From PMG-095 sp049324695 (lineage in GTDB: Bacteria > Myxococcota_A > Polyangia > Polyangiales > Polyangiaceae), in contig JBMOMJ010000007.1 in the NCBI GenBank assembly GCA_049324695.1, forward strand, positions 1 to 64,000: DNA of 64,000 nt. The letters run 5' to 3'. A program made the position numbers and the translations under genes. This document shows, one piece after another, positions 8,244 through 16,928 of the stretch. Below the pieces are notes generated by a model. That model saw nothing but the letters and a program-made list of their open reading frames with translations. It ran no database searches and was not told where the DNA came from. Position 1 is the stretch's first letter. Each line of letters starts with the position of its first letter.

Positions 8244-8531
8244 TCAACAGATGGGGCAATAACAGCCCAACACTCCATCTTTATAGCTGCCGCACGCAAT
8301 TCCGCCGCAGGCCGAGGCCGCGCAACTGCAATCCACCGCTTTATCGCCGCACGGGTTCGCCGCGCATTTATAACTCAAGCCCGCCGACGTCGACGTCGAA
8401 ACACAAAGCTCTCCTGCGTCGCAGCGCACCTTCTGGTCTCCGGTGCCGCAGTCGAACTCCTCGCCCGACCCACACGCCGAAATCGCCAAACCCAACATCA
8501 CGCCCAAACACGCAGCTCGAAATACCTGCAT
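8244..8531 (-). CDS. Small Cys-rich lipoprotein
   Basis: A 95-aa protein with a short signal peptide and the lipobox LAISAC, so the mature protein would start at Cys20 as a lipoprotein. The mature part holds more than a dozen further cysteines (for example CSCAASACGG and CYCPIC), suggesting several disulfides in the periplasm or on the surface. No family was recognised. It is transcribed alone on the minus strand, and its upstream region contains copy C of the ~34-nt dispersed element. Confidence 0.7.
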   Translation of the reverse strand: MQVFRAACLGVMLGLAISACGSGEEFDCGTGDQKVRCDAGELCVSTSTSAGLSYKCAANPCGDKAVDCSCAASACGGIACGSYKDGVLGCYCPIC

Positions 8532-8570
8532 GCCCTCCTTCTATGTCGTCTCCCCGTCCGCGCCATTTGT

Positions 8571-8603
8571 TTTTTTTGGGGCAGCACTGTACAGGGCGCG
8601 CAA
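8571..8603 (+). repeat. ~34-nt dispersed element, copy C
   Basis: A solitary copy made of a T-run, GGGGCAG and CACTGTACAGGGCGCGCAA. The last 17 nt match copy A exactly, and one deletion sits in the left half. It lies about 40 bp upstream of the small Cys-rich lipoprotein start, in its probable promoter or leader, about 7 kb from the transposase gene. Confidence 0.65.
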
Positions 8604-8746
8604 CTCCGGGCCGCAACACCCTAGGTCACCCCGCGCCAACCGAACTCACCGCAGCCGCGCACGCCCCCCGCTGAAAAGAGAACACACCGAACCGCCCAAG
8701 AAACCACCGCGCGCGTCGCGTCACTTCGGCGAACCCCCAAGCGCCG

Positions 8747-9277
8747 TCAGGTCGGCAAACCGTACTTCGCAAGCCAGGCGCCCGTGTACTCCCGCTCCTG
8801 AGTCACCTCGCGCATTGCAAACTCCGGCGTCGGAAACGCCATTAGCTCCTCCGCGCTCTTGAACTCCGCTTCCGCCAAAATCAGGCCTGCCAGCTCGCCC
8901 TCGAACGCATCGACAGACATCAACACCCCTGCCGGAGCCTTCAATCGATACCGCGTCTTTTTCACCCGATCGCCTACGAGCGCCGCAGCTAGCACCGCAA
9001 ACTCCTCCTCTGGTAAGTAAATCGACGTAATTAGGCGCGTAAAGCTGTCCACGTCCGCCTTGCGCGAGAGCCGCAATTTGCTCCCGCTGCCATCACTCGC
9101 GCGCATCTCGCGCAATCGCAGCCGCGTCCCCGTTACGTACACGTCCGTCACCAACAACGTTTCGCGAACCAACGCGCGCGGCACCTCGTGGCACAACCAA
9201 CGCCGCTCGCGCTCCACCGCTGTGTACTCCTTTTTCGGAAACCCCAAACTCGCAGCCTGCGACAAATCAATCTCCAT
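8747..9277 (-). CDS. CYTH domain protein (triphosphate tunnel metalloenzyme)
   Basis: A 176-aa single-domain CYTH protein. The N-terminal EXEXK-type motif appears as a variant, ERERRWL. Alternating charged beta strands follow, such as RLRLREMR and KTRYRLKAP. The family's FEGELAGLILAEAEF segment, with its acidic metal-binding residues, comes late. Family members hydrolyse inorganic triphosphate or organic triphosphates, or act as adenylate cyclases; the substrate here is unknown. ATG at 9277 is preceded by a GGGAGG site nine bases away, while GTG at 9280 is six bases from it and equally possible. Confidence 0.85.
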   Translation of the reverse strand: MEIDLSQAASLGFPKKEYTAVERERRWLCHEVPRALVRETLLVTDVYVTGTRLRLREMRASDGSGSKLRLSRKADVDSFTRLITSIYLPEEEFAVLAAALVGDRVKKTRYRLKAPAGVLMSVDAFEGELAGLILAEAEFKSAEELMAFPTPEFAMREVTQEREYTGAWLAKYGLPT

Positions 9278-9373
9278 CACAATTTACCTCCCGGACCAGC
9301 ACCGCCCCAAGCTCAGCATGGCGCCCGAGCACCTCGCAACACCTCACCGGCTCCGTTCACAGCTCTCCTCCGC

Positions 9374-9391
9374 AACTCAGCCGAATTCAAA
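9374..9391 (+). repeat. 18-nt dispersed element, copy 5
   Basis: An exact copy of the 18-mer at 456-473, in the 190-bp gap between the CYTH gene start and the ridA-like stop. It is the only copy found outside the left-end island. Confidence 0.65.
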
Positions 9392-9469
9392 AACTCGCAA
9401 GAACGATCGTCGCATCGAGGAGGGCGATCTGGTGCTGGTCGACGCAAGCCTGCCCTGAGTAGCTGCGCG

Positions 9470-9844
9470 CTAACCGACCGCCAGCTGGGCCTCGATTTCG
9501 ATGTTCACCTCGGGCGAGAACAGCCCGGCGACCTGCACTAGCGAGCTCGCCGGAGGGTTATCGCCATAGTGGCGCGAGAGCACGGCGCGGAGCTCCGCCA
9601 GCTCGGTGAGGTGCGTAACGAAAACGGTAACCTTTAGAAGCGACGCGAGAGTAACACCTTCCTCGCTGGCTATCTGCTTTAGGCTCAACAGGATGGCCTC
9701 CGCCTGTTGACTCATGTTGCGGCCTTGTGCCGCTGAACCGAACGCTGTGAGTCCGGAGACGTGCAGGACACCATTGTGTTCGACCGCGTGTACGTATGGT
9801 CCAACAGGCAGACCGAGCGCACTGTAGTTTTTGCGTTTGATCAC
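9470..9844 (-). CDS. RidA/YjgF family protein lacking the catalytic Arg
   Basis: A 124-aa Rid-family protein matching the usual length and fold (NGVLHVSGLTAFG, LLKVTVFVTHL, EVNIEIEAQLAV). In RidA the arginine of P-A-R-S binds the imine substrate's carboxylate. Here the segment is PPASS, so that Arg is Ser. By family knowledge such proteins (Rid4-7 type) lack 2-aminoacrylate deaminase activity. It is last in an apbE-membrane protein-rpiB-ridA run, 22 bp after rpiB. The start is GTG with an upstream GGAG. Confidence 0.85.
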   Translation of the reverse strand: MIKRKNYSALGLPVGPYVHAVEHNGVLHVSGLTAFGSAAQGRNMSQQAEAILLSLKQIASEEGVTLASLLKVTVFVTHLTELAELRAVLSRHYGDNPPASSLVQVAGLFSPEVNIEIEAQLAVG

Positions 9845-9866
9845 GGTTCAATCTCCACTCGTAAAC

Positions 9867-10319
9867 CTACCTCGGCTCGTCGATTTTGCGGATGCGCGGC
9901 AGGTGGCGCCCGCCTTCAAAGGGCGTATCGAGCCAAATTCGGACGATCTCCAACGCTAGCTCCTCGTCGATCACCCGCGCGCCGAGAGCGAGGCCATTGG
10001 CGTCGTTGTGCTCGCGCGCTAAGCGGGCCGTCTCTCGGCTCCAGCACAACGGCGCGCGCACGCCCGGCACACGGTTCGCCACGATCGCCTCGCCGTTGCC
10101 CGAACCACCGAAGACGATGCAGCGGTCGCACTCGCCTGTACGGACCGCTTCCGCCGCCGGTCGGCAGTAATCGGGGTAGTCGCACCGCTCAGCGGTGAAG
10201 CAGCCGAAGTCGACAACCTCGTGACCCAGTTCCTGGAGTAGAGCCTTGACCCGCTCTTTGAGCGGAAAGCCGGCGTGGTCCGATCCGAGCGCGATGCGCA
10301 TGGGCGTGGACTCTGGCAT
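9867..10319 (-). CDS. rpiB: Ribose-5-phosphate isomerase B
   Basis: A 150-aa RpiB/LacAB family sugar-phosphate isomerase that interconverts ribose-5-P and ribulose-5-P in the pentose phosphate pathway. Hallmarks are RIALGSDHAGF at the N-terminus, the active-site cysteine region FGCFTAERCDYPDY, the phosphate loop GGSGNGEAIVANR and REHNDANGLALGAR. A longer frame extends upstream to 10427, but ATG 10319 gives the family length and avoids overlap with the upstream membrane protein gene. ATG at 10301 is an alternative. Confidence 0.92.
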   Translation of the reverse strand: MPESTPMRIALGSDHAGFPLKERVKALLQELGHEVVDFGCFTAERCDYPDYCRPAAEAVRTGECDRCIVFGGSGNGEAIVANRVPGVRAPLCWSRETARLAREHNDANGLALGARVIDEELALEIVRIWLDTPFEGGRHLPRIRKIDEPR

Positions 10320-10383
10320 GGCTCGATCACGCGAGCCACTCCTCGGACAGACGGGCACCAGACCCCGGATCTGGGTGGGTGCC

Positions 10384-10986
10384 CTAGTCGAGCGACGTAC
10401 TGCGTGCGCGCGTTGCGCGAGTTCCATCGTGTTCGACTTCGCAGAAGGTGCGCGCGAAAGCGAACCCTTGCCAGGCGCTCAGCGTAGCCGGCGTCGATGC
10501 GTCGGCCGCAGCTGGGCGATCCGTGGTTTCGAGCCCGAGGCGTCGCGCCCGCGCTTGGAGCTCCACGACGGGATCGCCCGGCTCGACATGAGTGCAGAAG
10601 CGACCCACCTGGATTCGCACCCAACCGAGTTTTGCGGCGGGGTAAAGCGGAAACAAGGTGAGCGCCCACATCAAGAACGCGAGCCGTCGCAACCGTTTCG
10701 CAACCGGCGCGTCCAGACCTTCGGCGCGACTGTCAGCGAGCAGGCGACCACCGAGCGCGGCGCACGAACACGCGATCAAGATGGTGACGAATGCGGCAGC
10801 GGGCGCGCCATCGCGCAGGGCAACCACGAACGTGAGCGCGAGCGCGGCGAACGCGTAGAGGGCAAAGCCGCGCGGCATGACGGCGCTGGCAAGCGCGCAG
10901 GCCGCAATCGCGATCGCGATGCTCCAAGTGAACGACGCCCAGCCGATGACGGCGAGCACGGCTGAAGCCGCCACGATCGCGAGCAT
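10384..10986 (-). CDS. Hypothetical multi-pass membrane protein
   Basis: A 200-aa protein with no recognised family. Residues 1-85 are very hydrophobic and look like three or four membrane spans (starting MLAIVAASAVLAVIGW). A short positively charged stretch and another span near 97-118 (RLAFLMWALTLFPLYPA) follow, then a soluble C-terminal tail of about 75 residues. It sits between apbE and rpiB on the same strand with gaps of about 65 bp, so it is probably co-transcribed. Part of the C-terminal coding could be questioned; the hydrophobic pattern is the main support. Confidence 0.6.
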   Translation of the reverse strand: MLAIVAASAVLAVIGWASFTWSIAIAIAACALASAVMPRGFALYAFAALALTFVVALRDGAPAAAFVTILIACSCAALGGRLLADSRAEGLDAPVAKRLRRLAFLMWALTLFPLYPAAKLGWVRIQVGRFCTHVEPGDPVVELQARARRLGLETTDRPAAADASTPATLSAWQGFAFARTFCEVEHDGTRATRARSTSLD

Positions 10987-11054
10987 CTATTGGTTTTACG
11001 CTGCCCGCTGGCTGCGCTCAAATTCGCGGCTTTCGCCGCTGAGTCACGCTTAGC

Positions 11055-12191
11055 TCACACGCCATCGCTCGGTTGCTTCAACAGTCGCACTTTGCCCTCG
11101 AGTGACGGACTCACCCACACCTTGTTGCTGGCATCGACGATCACCACCCCCACGTCTGGCAACGAGCTCGCCAATTTCAAACCTTTCTCGGGACCTAGGA
11201 TGAAAACGGCGTCGTCGATCATGTCCGCGGTGATCGCGTCGGGCGCGTGCACCGTAACGCTACGCGAGGCAGTGGCAGGGTAACCGCTGCGCGGATCGAT
11301 GATGTGGTGGTAACGTTTACCCGCCAGCACGAAAAAGCGCGCGTAGTCGCCGGCCGTGCTGAAAGCATGGTTCTCGAGCTCGAGCGTCGCAAAGAACTCC
11401 CCTTGCGGCCCGCGCGGATCTTGAATGCCGCTCACCCAAGCCGAGCCGTCGGGCTTGCGACCCGCGCCGTACAAATCCCCGCCAGCTTGTACCAAGAATG
11501 CGTTCAACCCTGTGCGGCGCATCACCTCCACCGCGCGGTCGACGATATACCCCTTCGCGATGCCACCGAGCCCAATCTTGCGCCCCTTCGGAATGCGCAC
11601 GCGCGAACCTTTGGTGTCGAGCTCCACCTTGCGATAGTCGATCAGCGCGCGCAGCTTGCGCACCTCGGCTGGTGTCGGCAACGTCGGCGTCGCAGCCTGC
11701 GCCGAGCCAAAGCGCCATACGCCGCTCATGGCTTGGAACGTGATATCGAAAGTCCCTTCAGAGAGGCGCCCCGTCAAAAGCGACTTTTCGATTACCTCGA
11801 GCGTTTCGCGACCCACCGGCACCCACTGACCCGCTTGCACGTTGATGCGCCCCACCTCGCTATCATCGCGCCACTCACTCAAGATCTCCTCGAGCCGGCG
11901 TATCTCGGCGATGGCCGCATCGATGGCCAACTCCGTTTGCGCGCGATCGACTCGCTCGGTCGTGTAAGCAACGAAGTGCAGCGCTGTACCCATGGCGGAT
12001 TCCTTGCGCTCCACCTTCACAGGCGAAGCGGGGCGTGCCTGCACTGCGGAGCTGGTCGGTGCGGCGGCGCGCGGCTTGGCAGCGCTCTTCGTGTCTGCTT
12101 TTGCATCACTCTTGCAGGCCGGAACGAAACACGCGGCCAAGAACGCGGCGCCGCCCCGCAGCATACGCCTCCGCAACACGCGCTGTGACAT
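11055..12191 (-). CDS. apbE: FAD:protein FMN transferase (ApbE family lipoprotein)
   Basis: A 378-aa flavin transferase. The N-terminus is a twin-Arg-like signal (RRRMLRGGAAFLAA) with the lipobox FVPAC, placing it on the outside of the inner membrane. Family segments visible are MGTALHFVAYT, LGGIAKGYIVDRAVEVM, QAGGDLYGAGRKPDGSAW, IIDPRSGYPA and the Mg-binding ITADMIDDAVF. ApbE enzymes attach FMN through a phosphoester to Thr/Ser of target proteins such as NqrB/C or RnfD/G, and no such target is encoded in this window. It is the first gene of a four-gene minus-strand run. Confidence 0.92.
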   Translation of the reverse strand: MSQRVLRRRMLRGGAAFLAACFVPACKSDAKADTKSAAKPRAAAPTSSAVQARPASPVKVERKESAMGTALHFVAYTTERVDRAQTELAIDAAIAEIRRLEEILSEWRDDSEVGRINVQAGQWVPVGRETLEVIEKSLLTGRLSEGTFDITFQAMSGVWRFGSAQAATPTLPTPAEVRKLRALIDYRKVELDTKGSRVRIPKGRKIGLGGIAKGYIVDRAVEVMRRTGLNAFLVQAGGDLYGAGRKPDGSAWVSGIQDPRGPQGEFFATLELENHAFSTAGDYARFFVLAGKRYHHIIDPRSGYPATASRSVTVHAPDAITADMIDDAVFILGPEKGLKLASSLPDVGVVIVDASNKVWVSPSLEGKVRLLKQPSDGV

Positions 12192-12281
12192 TGCTCGAAG
12201 GTTTTAGCCGATTTCTACAGCCTGGAAAATGCTCGCGCTTCGGGCAGCAAGCCGCGCAAAAAGGCGATAAGCTGCCGAGCG

Positions 12282-13451
12282 ATGCCGCTCGACCGCACCG
12301 AGATCGATCAACACGTCGACGAAGCCTTCCCCACGCTTCGCCAATTGGCACAGCGCATTCACGAGTCTCCCGAGCTTGCTTACCAAGAGCACAAGGCGGC
12401 CGCGTGGATCGCCGAAGTCATAGAGAGCTCGGGAGTCTCCGTAGAACGCAAGCTCGGCGGCGTAGAAACGGCATTTCGCGCGCGCGTTGGCAGCGGAACC
12501 GGTCCACGCATCGCCATCCTCGCCGAGTACGACGCCTTACCCGAGATTGGTCACGCGTGCGGACACAACCTAATCGCTGCGGGCGCAGTCGGAGCCTTCC
12601 TCGCTCTCTCCCGCCAACTCGGCGCTCTCGCAGGCAGCGTCGAGCTGATCGGCACGCCCGCTGAGGAAGGTGGCGGAGGCAAAATCAAGCTCCTCGACGC
12701 CGGCGTCTTCCGCGGCATCGACGTCGCCATGATGTACCACCCCTACGATCGCGACATCCTCGCGCATCCGGCCCTCGCCACCAAGCGCGTACGCCTCAAG
12801 TTCCGCGGCTCGCCCTCCCACGCTTCCATCGCTCCGTGGGACGGCGAAAGCGCGCTCACCGCCTGCCTAGAAACCTTTCGCCTCATCGACTCGCAGCGCG
12901 TCCACTTTCGCGACGGCGTGCGTGTGCACGGCATCGTCACCGATGGAGGCCAAGCCGTAAACGTCATTCCCGAACGCGCCGAAAGCTTGTTCCTCCTGCG
13001 CGCGCCATCACTCACCGAACTCGAGCGCGTCGCAAAAATCGTCGAACGCTGCGCGCGGGGCGCGGCCATGGCTGCCGGCGCTCAGCTCGAAATCGACATG
13101 CAGAACGGCTACAAAAACATGCGCAACAACCTCGCCCTCGCACGCCGCTTCGGCTCCGCCCTCCAAGCCCTCGGCCGAACCCCGCGCGAAAGCGACACCA
13201 GCGTGGGCGCCGGATCCACCGACATGGGCGACGTCAGCCACGCCGTACCCTCGATCCACCCGTACCTCGCCATCTGCGACGAAGGTGAGACACTCTGCCA
13301 CGAACACGCCTTCGCCGCCTGCGCACGCAGTGAACGCGGCTTCGAAACCATGCGCATCGCCGCCAAAGCCATGGCCCGCACCGCCGCCGACGCACTCGAA
13401 GACCAAGCCCTCCTCTCCGCCGCCCGCGCCGAATTCACCGCGCCGGAGTGA
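12282..13451 (+). CDS. M20 family metallo-amidohydrolase
   Basis: A 389-aa M20D-type dimetal amidohydrolase resembling AbgB and mammalian ACY1L2/PM20D2. Visible are the HESPELAYQEHKAA start, the metal site GHACGHNLIAAGAV, the PAEEGGGGKIKLLDAG catalytic/bridging Glu pair, the lid/dimerisation domain and the C-terminal STDMGDVSHAVPSIHPYLAI. Family members hydrolyse N-acyl or aminobenzoyl-glutamate type amide bonds or odd dipeptides; the substrate cannot be deduced. It is transcribed divergently from apbE with a 90-bp gap. Confidence 0.88.
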   Translation: MPLDRTEIDQHVDEAFPTLRQLAQRIHESPELAYQEHKAAAWIAEVIESSGVSVERKLGGVETAFRARVGSGTGPRIAILAEYDALPEIGHACGHNLIAAGAVGAFLALSRQLGALAGSVELIGTPAEEGGGGKIKLLDAGVFRGIDVAMMYHPYDRDILAHPALATKRVRLKFRGSPSHASIAPWDGESALTACLETFRLIDSQRVHFRDGVRVHGIVTDGGQAVNVIPERAESLFLLRAPSLTELERVAKIVERCARGAAMAAGAQLEIDMQNGYKNMRNNLALARRFGSALQALGRTPRESDTSVGAGSTDMGDVSHAVPSIHPYLAICDEGETLCHEHAFAACARSERGFETMRIAAKAMARTAADALEDQALLSAARAEFTAPE

Positions 13452-13533
13452 GCAGTCCCGCGCCGAACTTACCGCGGGCACCCCGCGACGTTCTCGATTT
13501 GCGAGCCCGAACCACCCAGATATAGTCGCTGCC

Positions 13534-14301
13534 ATGCGGGTCACTTCCTGGGCGCTCGTTTCGTTCTTGTCAGTGCTCAATGCATGCGGCGGTTCCGAAA
13601 AAGGCGCCGCGGTCCCAGCTGCGTCCGCAATCCCGCCTGCCGAACCCCCGCCGCCCGAGAAACCCAAGGAAGACGAACTCCCGCCCGAGGCCGCTGAAAA
13701 AGCTGCGGCAGACAAAGCCAAAGCGGAAAGAGCGTCTGCTGACAGCACCGCCCCAGCCGGCGACGCGGACAAACCTGCGACACCCAACGCCGACAGCGGA
13801 GACGAATCCACTGCGCGCAACGTCAAGTACGTCGTCAACCCCGAAGGCATGCGTGTCGAACTCGAAGGCGTCAGCTTCGCGCCCAAAGCCGAAGCCGCGA
13901 AAATCGGCAGCGGCTACGGCATCAAACTCAAAGTCGACGTCCGCGCCAAAGACGGAAAGTCCCACTCACTCCTCGCCCCCACCAACGCCGAAGTCGCTTT
14001 CGCCGGCAGCGTCAAACGCAAAGACGGCGACCCCGAAAAGTTCGGCGACAAACGCGAAGGCGATCGCGAAATCGTCCTCAAAGGCGACAAAGCCGTCCAC
14101 CTCACCCGCAGCTGGCCACCACCCAACGGCCCCAAACCCATCGCGCAGGGCGACGAACTCGAACTCATGGTTGGCATCTGGGGTCTCGGTGAAGACGCCG
14201 CCTCACGCCGCCCGCTCAAGAAGTTCTGCAAGGTCACCCTCAAGTTCGAAAAAGACAAACCCAAAGTCAGCGTCACTCCGCCCGACGGCGTCAGCCGCTA
14301 A
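13534..14301 (+). CDS. Lipoprotein with acidic Pro/Ala-rich linker
   Basis: A 255-aa protein with a signal peptide ending in the lipobox LSVLNAC. Residues about 20-95 are a low-complexity Pro/Glu/Lys/Ala linker. Residues about 95-255 form a compact, beta-rich, charged domain (NVKYVVNPEGMRVELEGV, KKFCKVTLKFEK) of unknown family that looks like a periplasmic beta-sandwich. ATG 13534 is chosen because it starts the signal peptide. A tatagt hexamer at 13521 could be the -10 of its own promoter. Codon use (AAA-Lys, C-rich) resembles recD2. Confidence 0.75.
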   Translation: MRVTSWALVSFLSVLNACGGSEKGAAVPAASAIPPAEPPPPEKPKEDELPPEAAEKAAADKAKAERASADSTAPAGDADKPATPNADSGDESTARNVKYVVNPEGMRVELEGVSFAPKAEAAKIGSGYGIKLKVDVRAKDGKSHSLLAPTNAEVAFAGSVKRKDGDPEKFGDKREGDREIVLKGDKAVHLTRSWPPPNGPKPIAQGDELELMVGIWGLGEDAASRRPLKKFCKVTLKFEKDKPKVSVTPPDGVSR

Positions 14302-14351
14302 CCCGCCGCCTGATTGCGCGCGCGCGACAACGGCGCGACATCACACACTAG

Positions 14352-14406
14352 CCGTGGGAAGGGCCCCGCGCGCACCTCGAGAACGTCCGCGCAACCGGAC
14401 TCTTGA
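14352..14406 (+). repeat. ~55-nt dispersed intergenic repeat, copy 1
   Basis: Begins ccgtgggaagggccccgcg and continues with CTCGAG, GTCCGCGC, ACCG and CTCTT blocks. A second copy with the same blocks in the same order lies at 26785-26841. Both are intergenic. The ggggcccc-containing part is partly self-complementary. Confidence 0.7.
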
Positions 14407-14467
14407 GCGCGCGCAGCGACGAGCTCATCAGCATGCGCAGTGACGCGAACGATGGGGGTGGTCTGGC

Positions 14468-16903
14468 TCACTTCCAAAACGGCCGCGTCGAACGCTGCGG
14501 AACTTCCCGCGCCTCCTCGTGCTCTAACAACGCGCGCAGCTCCGCGATCGTCGGCGTCGCAGAAGCTAAAGCCATGCCCAGTGCAGCACGAAGCTGACTC
14601 AAGATACGCTCCAGCTTCGTTCGTAGAGTGTCGAACTCACCGATTGAGAACAGGTCTTCGACGAGCTCCGTCAACCGCGCGATTGCTAGATCGAACCCCC
14701 GTCGGTCATCAAGCGAGATACTCCGCTCCAGCTGCTCAGCAATCTCACCCGCGCGAACCAAGTACGGTTCCACATCGAACGGTACGCCAAGCTCTTCAGT
14801 GCGCGCCGCCTCTCCGCGAAACGCGCGCCGCGTCCGCTCCACAAAGCCCCCAAAACCGGACGAGCGCGTGCTCTCACTCGCTGCCGGCGCCGCACCTGCA
14901 TACGCCCCCATCGGCGCGGCTGCCATCGGGCTCGGCGCCGGCGCAGCAAACATAGGCCCGGGCGCCCTGGCAATCCCCCCGACCAAACCGACCCCGTGCG
15001 ACCAACCCGACGGCGCTTCGACAGCTTGCAGTATCGGCCGCGGATCCCCGCCAGGGTTCGCGATCTCCGTGTCGACCGCAAGAAACGCCGTAAAGCGCGA
15101 CAACACACGATGCGCGAGTGAAGTGGTCACGATGCGCCGTTCGACATCGCGCTTCTGGGCGGGCGGGCAGGTGATATACCTGTCCTCCAAGTCGCGGATG
15201 TGAGCGCGCGCCCATAACGCAGCCGGTGCGTCGCTAGCCTGCGCAATAGCAAGCGGAATGCTCTGCCGAAACGGTTCGCCCCCCGGTGTACGCCCGGTCA
15301 AGATGACGTGCCCCTCCCGACGGACGCCCTGTGTGCGCAACCAAATCACGAGCGGCGCGCCCGCAAAGAGCGCCGGTAGCCGCGCTGGTGCCTGAGTGTC
15401 GGCTTCGATTTCGAAGCCATCGGTGCTGAGCGCAAGCTCTGTGACGAGCGGCGTGGCAATGCGACGATGAACCTTGTCCATCACTTCGTCGAGGCGATCT
15501 TCGGATTCCACGAGCTCGCAAGTGCCACCACCCAACGCGGCAAGCCGTCGCAAAAACCCGGCATTGACGGCGCGATCGATGCCCAACGTGAAGATCCGCA
15601 CGTTCTTCAACGCCGGCATGAGCTCGCGCAGAATCTCGTCTTCGTTTCCAACCTGACCGTCGGTGACGAGCACGAGCAGACGCTGCCGCTCCTCGTAGCC
15701 GCCCGCGAGAGACGTAGCAGCTCGAACCAGCGGCTCCCGCAACTCGGTGCCACCCCGCGCTTCGAGACGCGCCAAGAATTCCACCGCGCGATAACGATTC
15801 CGATCCGTCGCGGACTCGAGGCTCGTCGAGAGCTCGGGCGGGCTTTCCACGCCGTCGCTAAACGCCACCACCGCGAAGCGATCGTTTGCCGTCAGCGTGT
15901 CGGCCATGCGCGACACTGCTCGGCGCGCAGCCACCATCTTCCATCCATCCATCGACCCGGAGCGATCCAACAGAAAAACCACATCGCGCGCCCGACTGCT
16001 TGCCTCCTGACGCGGTGGTAACAACGTAACGCTCAGCGTTGCACTCGAGCCTTCGCGGTCCGGTGTTAGCACGGCAGTTGACTGCAATTCAGCGTCCACC
16101 ACCGGAAACCGCAAAATGAAATCGCGATCGAGTCGCTCGCCTGGCTCGAGCTTCACTCGGTACCCACCGCCTTCAGGAGCGCTCAGCACAGCGTGCAAGC
16201 TCGAACGCGGCGCACCCAACCTCACCCCGGACGGCACGATCACGACCTCGAGGGAAAGCCGCACCGGGTTCTCGCAGCCGCGCAGCAACACCGGCGGAGA
16301 AATACGCGATGCGTCCGGCACGGCACCCGTGTCCGAGCTAACACCGAGACCGGCGCTCGGCCCCGGCAGTTCGCGGCCCGGAACGTAACGCGGCGCGACC
16401 ACCAGCGGGAATTGAAACGTCGCCTCCCCCGAATCGACTGGCACCGCCGAGACGAGCGTGAGCTTCAGCGTAGCGATCTCGCCGGGCCCCAGGTTTCCAA
16501 CCTGCAGCGAGAATACAGAAGGCCGATCTTCCTCGACGATAGCTGCACGTTGCCCTGCAGCAATGGCTTCTTCGTAGTTGGCGCGAGCCTTGGCGCGCTC
16601 GTCGATCACGCCTTCTACGAGGCGCCCAGCAACCTCCATACGAAAGCGGTTGACCGCGGCGCGATCGGGCAGCGGAAATATGTACGTGGCTTCGATCGCT
16701 TCGCTCAATGTGTTCTGGAACGTCTGCGTGAGCTCGATCTCGGCGCACAGACCTACGAGGCGCGCTCGCACGTCCATGGCCGTGAGTGGCAAGCGCCCGC
16801 GTGCACAAGCAAGCCAGCCCAAGCCTTGATCATCTCGCGAGCCGAAACGAGCGAGTTCGTCATCGCTGAGCGGCACACACGCTTGCAGGGTAATCGGCGT
16901 CAT
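14468..16903 (-). CDS. VIT and von Willebrand factor A domain protein
   Basis: An 811-aa protein. An N-terminal VIT domain (about residues 30-170, with EATYIFPLPDRAAVNRF and ANYEEAIAAGQRA) precedes a vWA domain from about 310 with an intact MIDAS, DRSGS, preceded by DVVFLL. A C-terminal region follows with an Ala/Pro/Met-rich linker and a helical end. There is no signal peptide, so it is probably cytoplasmic, in keeping with bacterial inter-alpha-trypsin-inhibitor-like proteins of unknown role. A strong AAGGAG site lies six bases before the ATG. The MerR gene is 25 bp upstream on the same strand, so the two form an operon. Confidence 0.9.
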   Translation of the reverse strand: MTPITLQACVPLSDDELARFGSRDDQGLGWLACARGRLPLTAMDVRARLVGLCAEIELTQTFQNTLSEAIEATYIFPLPDRAAVNRFRMEVAGRLVEGVIDERAKARANYEEAIAAGQRAAIVEEDRPSVFSLQVGNLGPGEIATLKLTLVSAVPVDSGEATFQFPLVVAPRYVPGRELPGPSAGLGVSSDTGAVPDASRISPPVLLRGCENPVRLSLEVVIVPSGVRLGAPRSSLHAVLSAPEGGGYRVKLEPGERLDRDFILRFPVVDAELQSTAVLTPDREGSSATLSVTLLPPRQEASSRARDVVFLLDRSGSMDGWKMVAARRAVSRMADTLTANDRFAVVAFSDGVESPPELSTSLESATDRNRYRAVEFLARLEARGGTELREPLVRAATSLAGGYEERQRLLVLVTDGQVGNEDEILRELMPALKNVRIFTLGIDRAVNAGFLRRLAALGGGTCELVESEDRLDEVMDKVHRRIATPLVTELALSTDGFEIEADTQAPARLPALFAGAPLVIWLRTQGVRREGHVILTGRTPGGEPFRQSIPLAIAQASDAPAALWARAHIRDLEDRYITCPPAQKRDVERRIVTTSLAHRVLSRFTAFLAVDTEIANPGGDPRPILQAVEAPSGWSHGVGLVGGIARAPGPMFAAPAPSPMAAAPMGAYAGAAPAASESTRSSGFGGFVERTRRAFRGEAARTEELGVPFDVEPYLVRAGEIAEQLERSISLDDRRGFDLAIARLTELVEDLFSIGEFDTLRTKLERILSQLRAALGMALASATPTIAELRALLEHEEAREVPQRSTRPFWK

Positions 16904-16928
16904 GATTTCTCCTTCGATGGCACGACTC

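Noticed and set aside
10320..10427. N-terminal extension of RpiB
   Set aside because: It is Arg-rich, overlaps the upstream gene's end, and is absent from the family; ATG 10319 gives the normal length.
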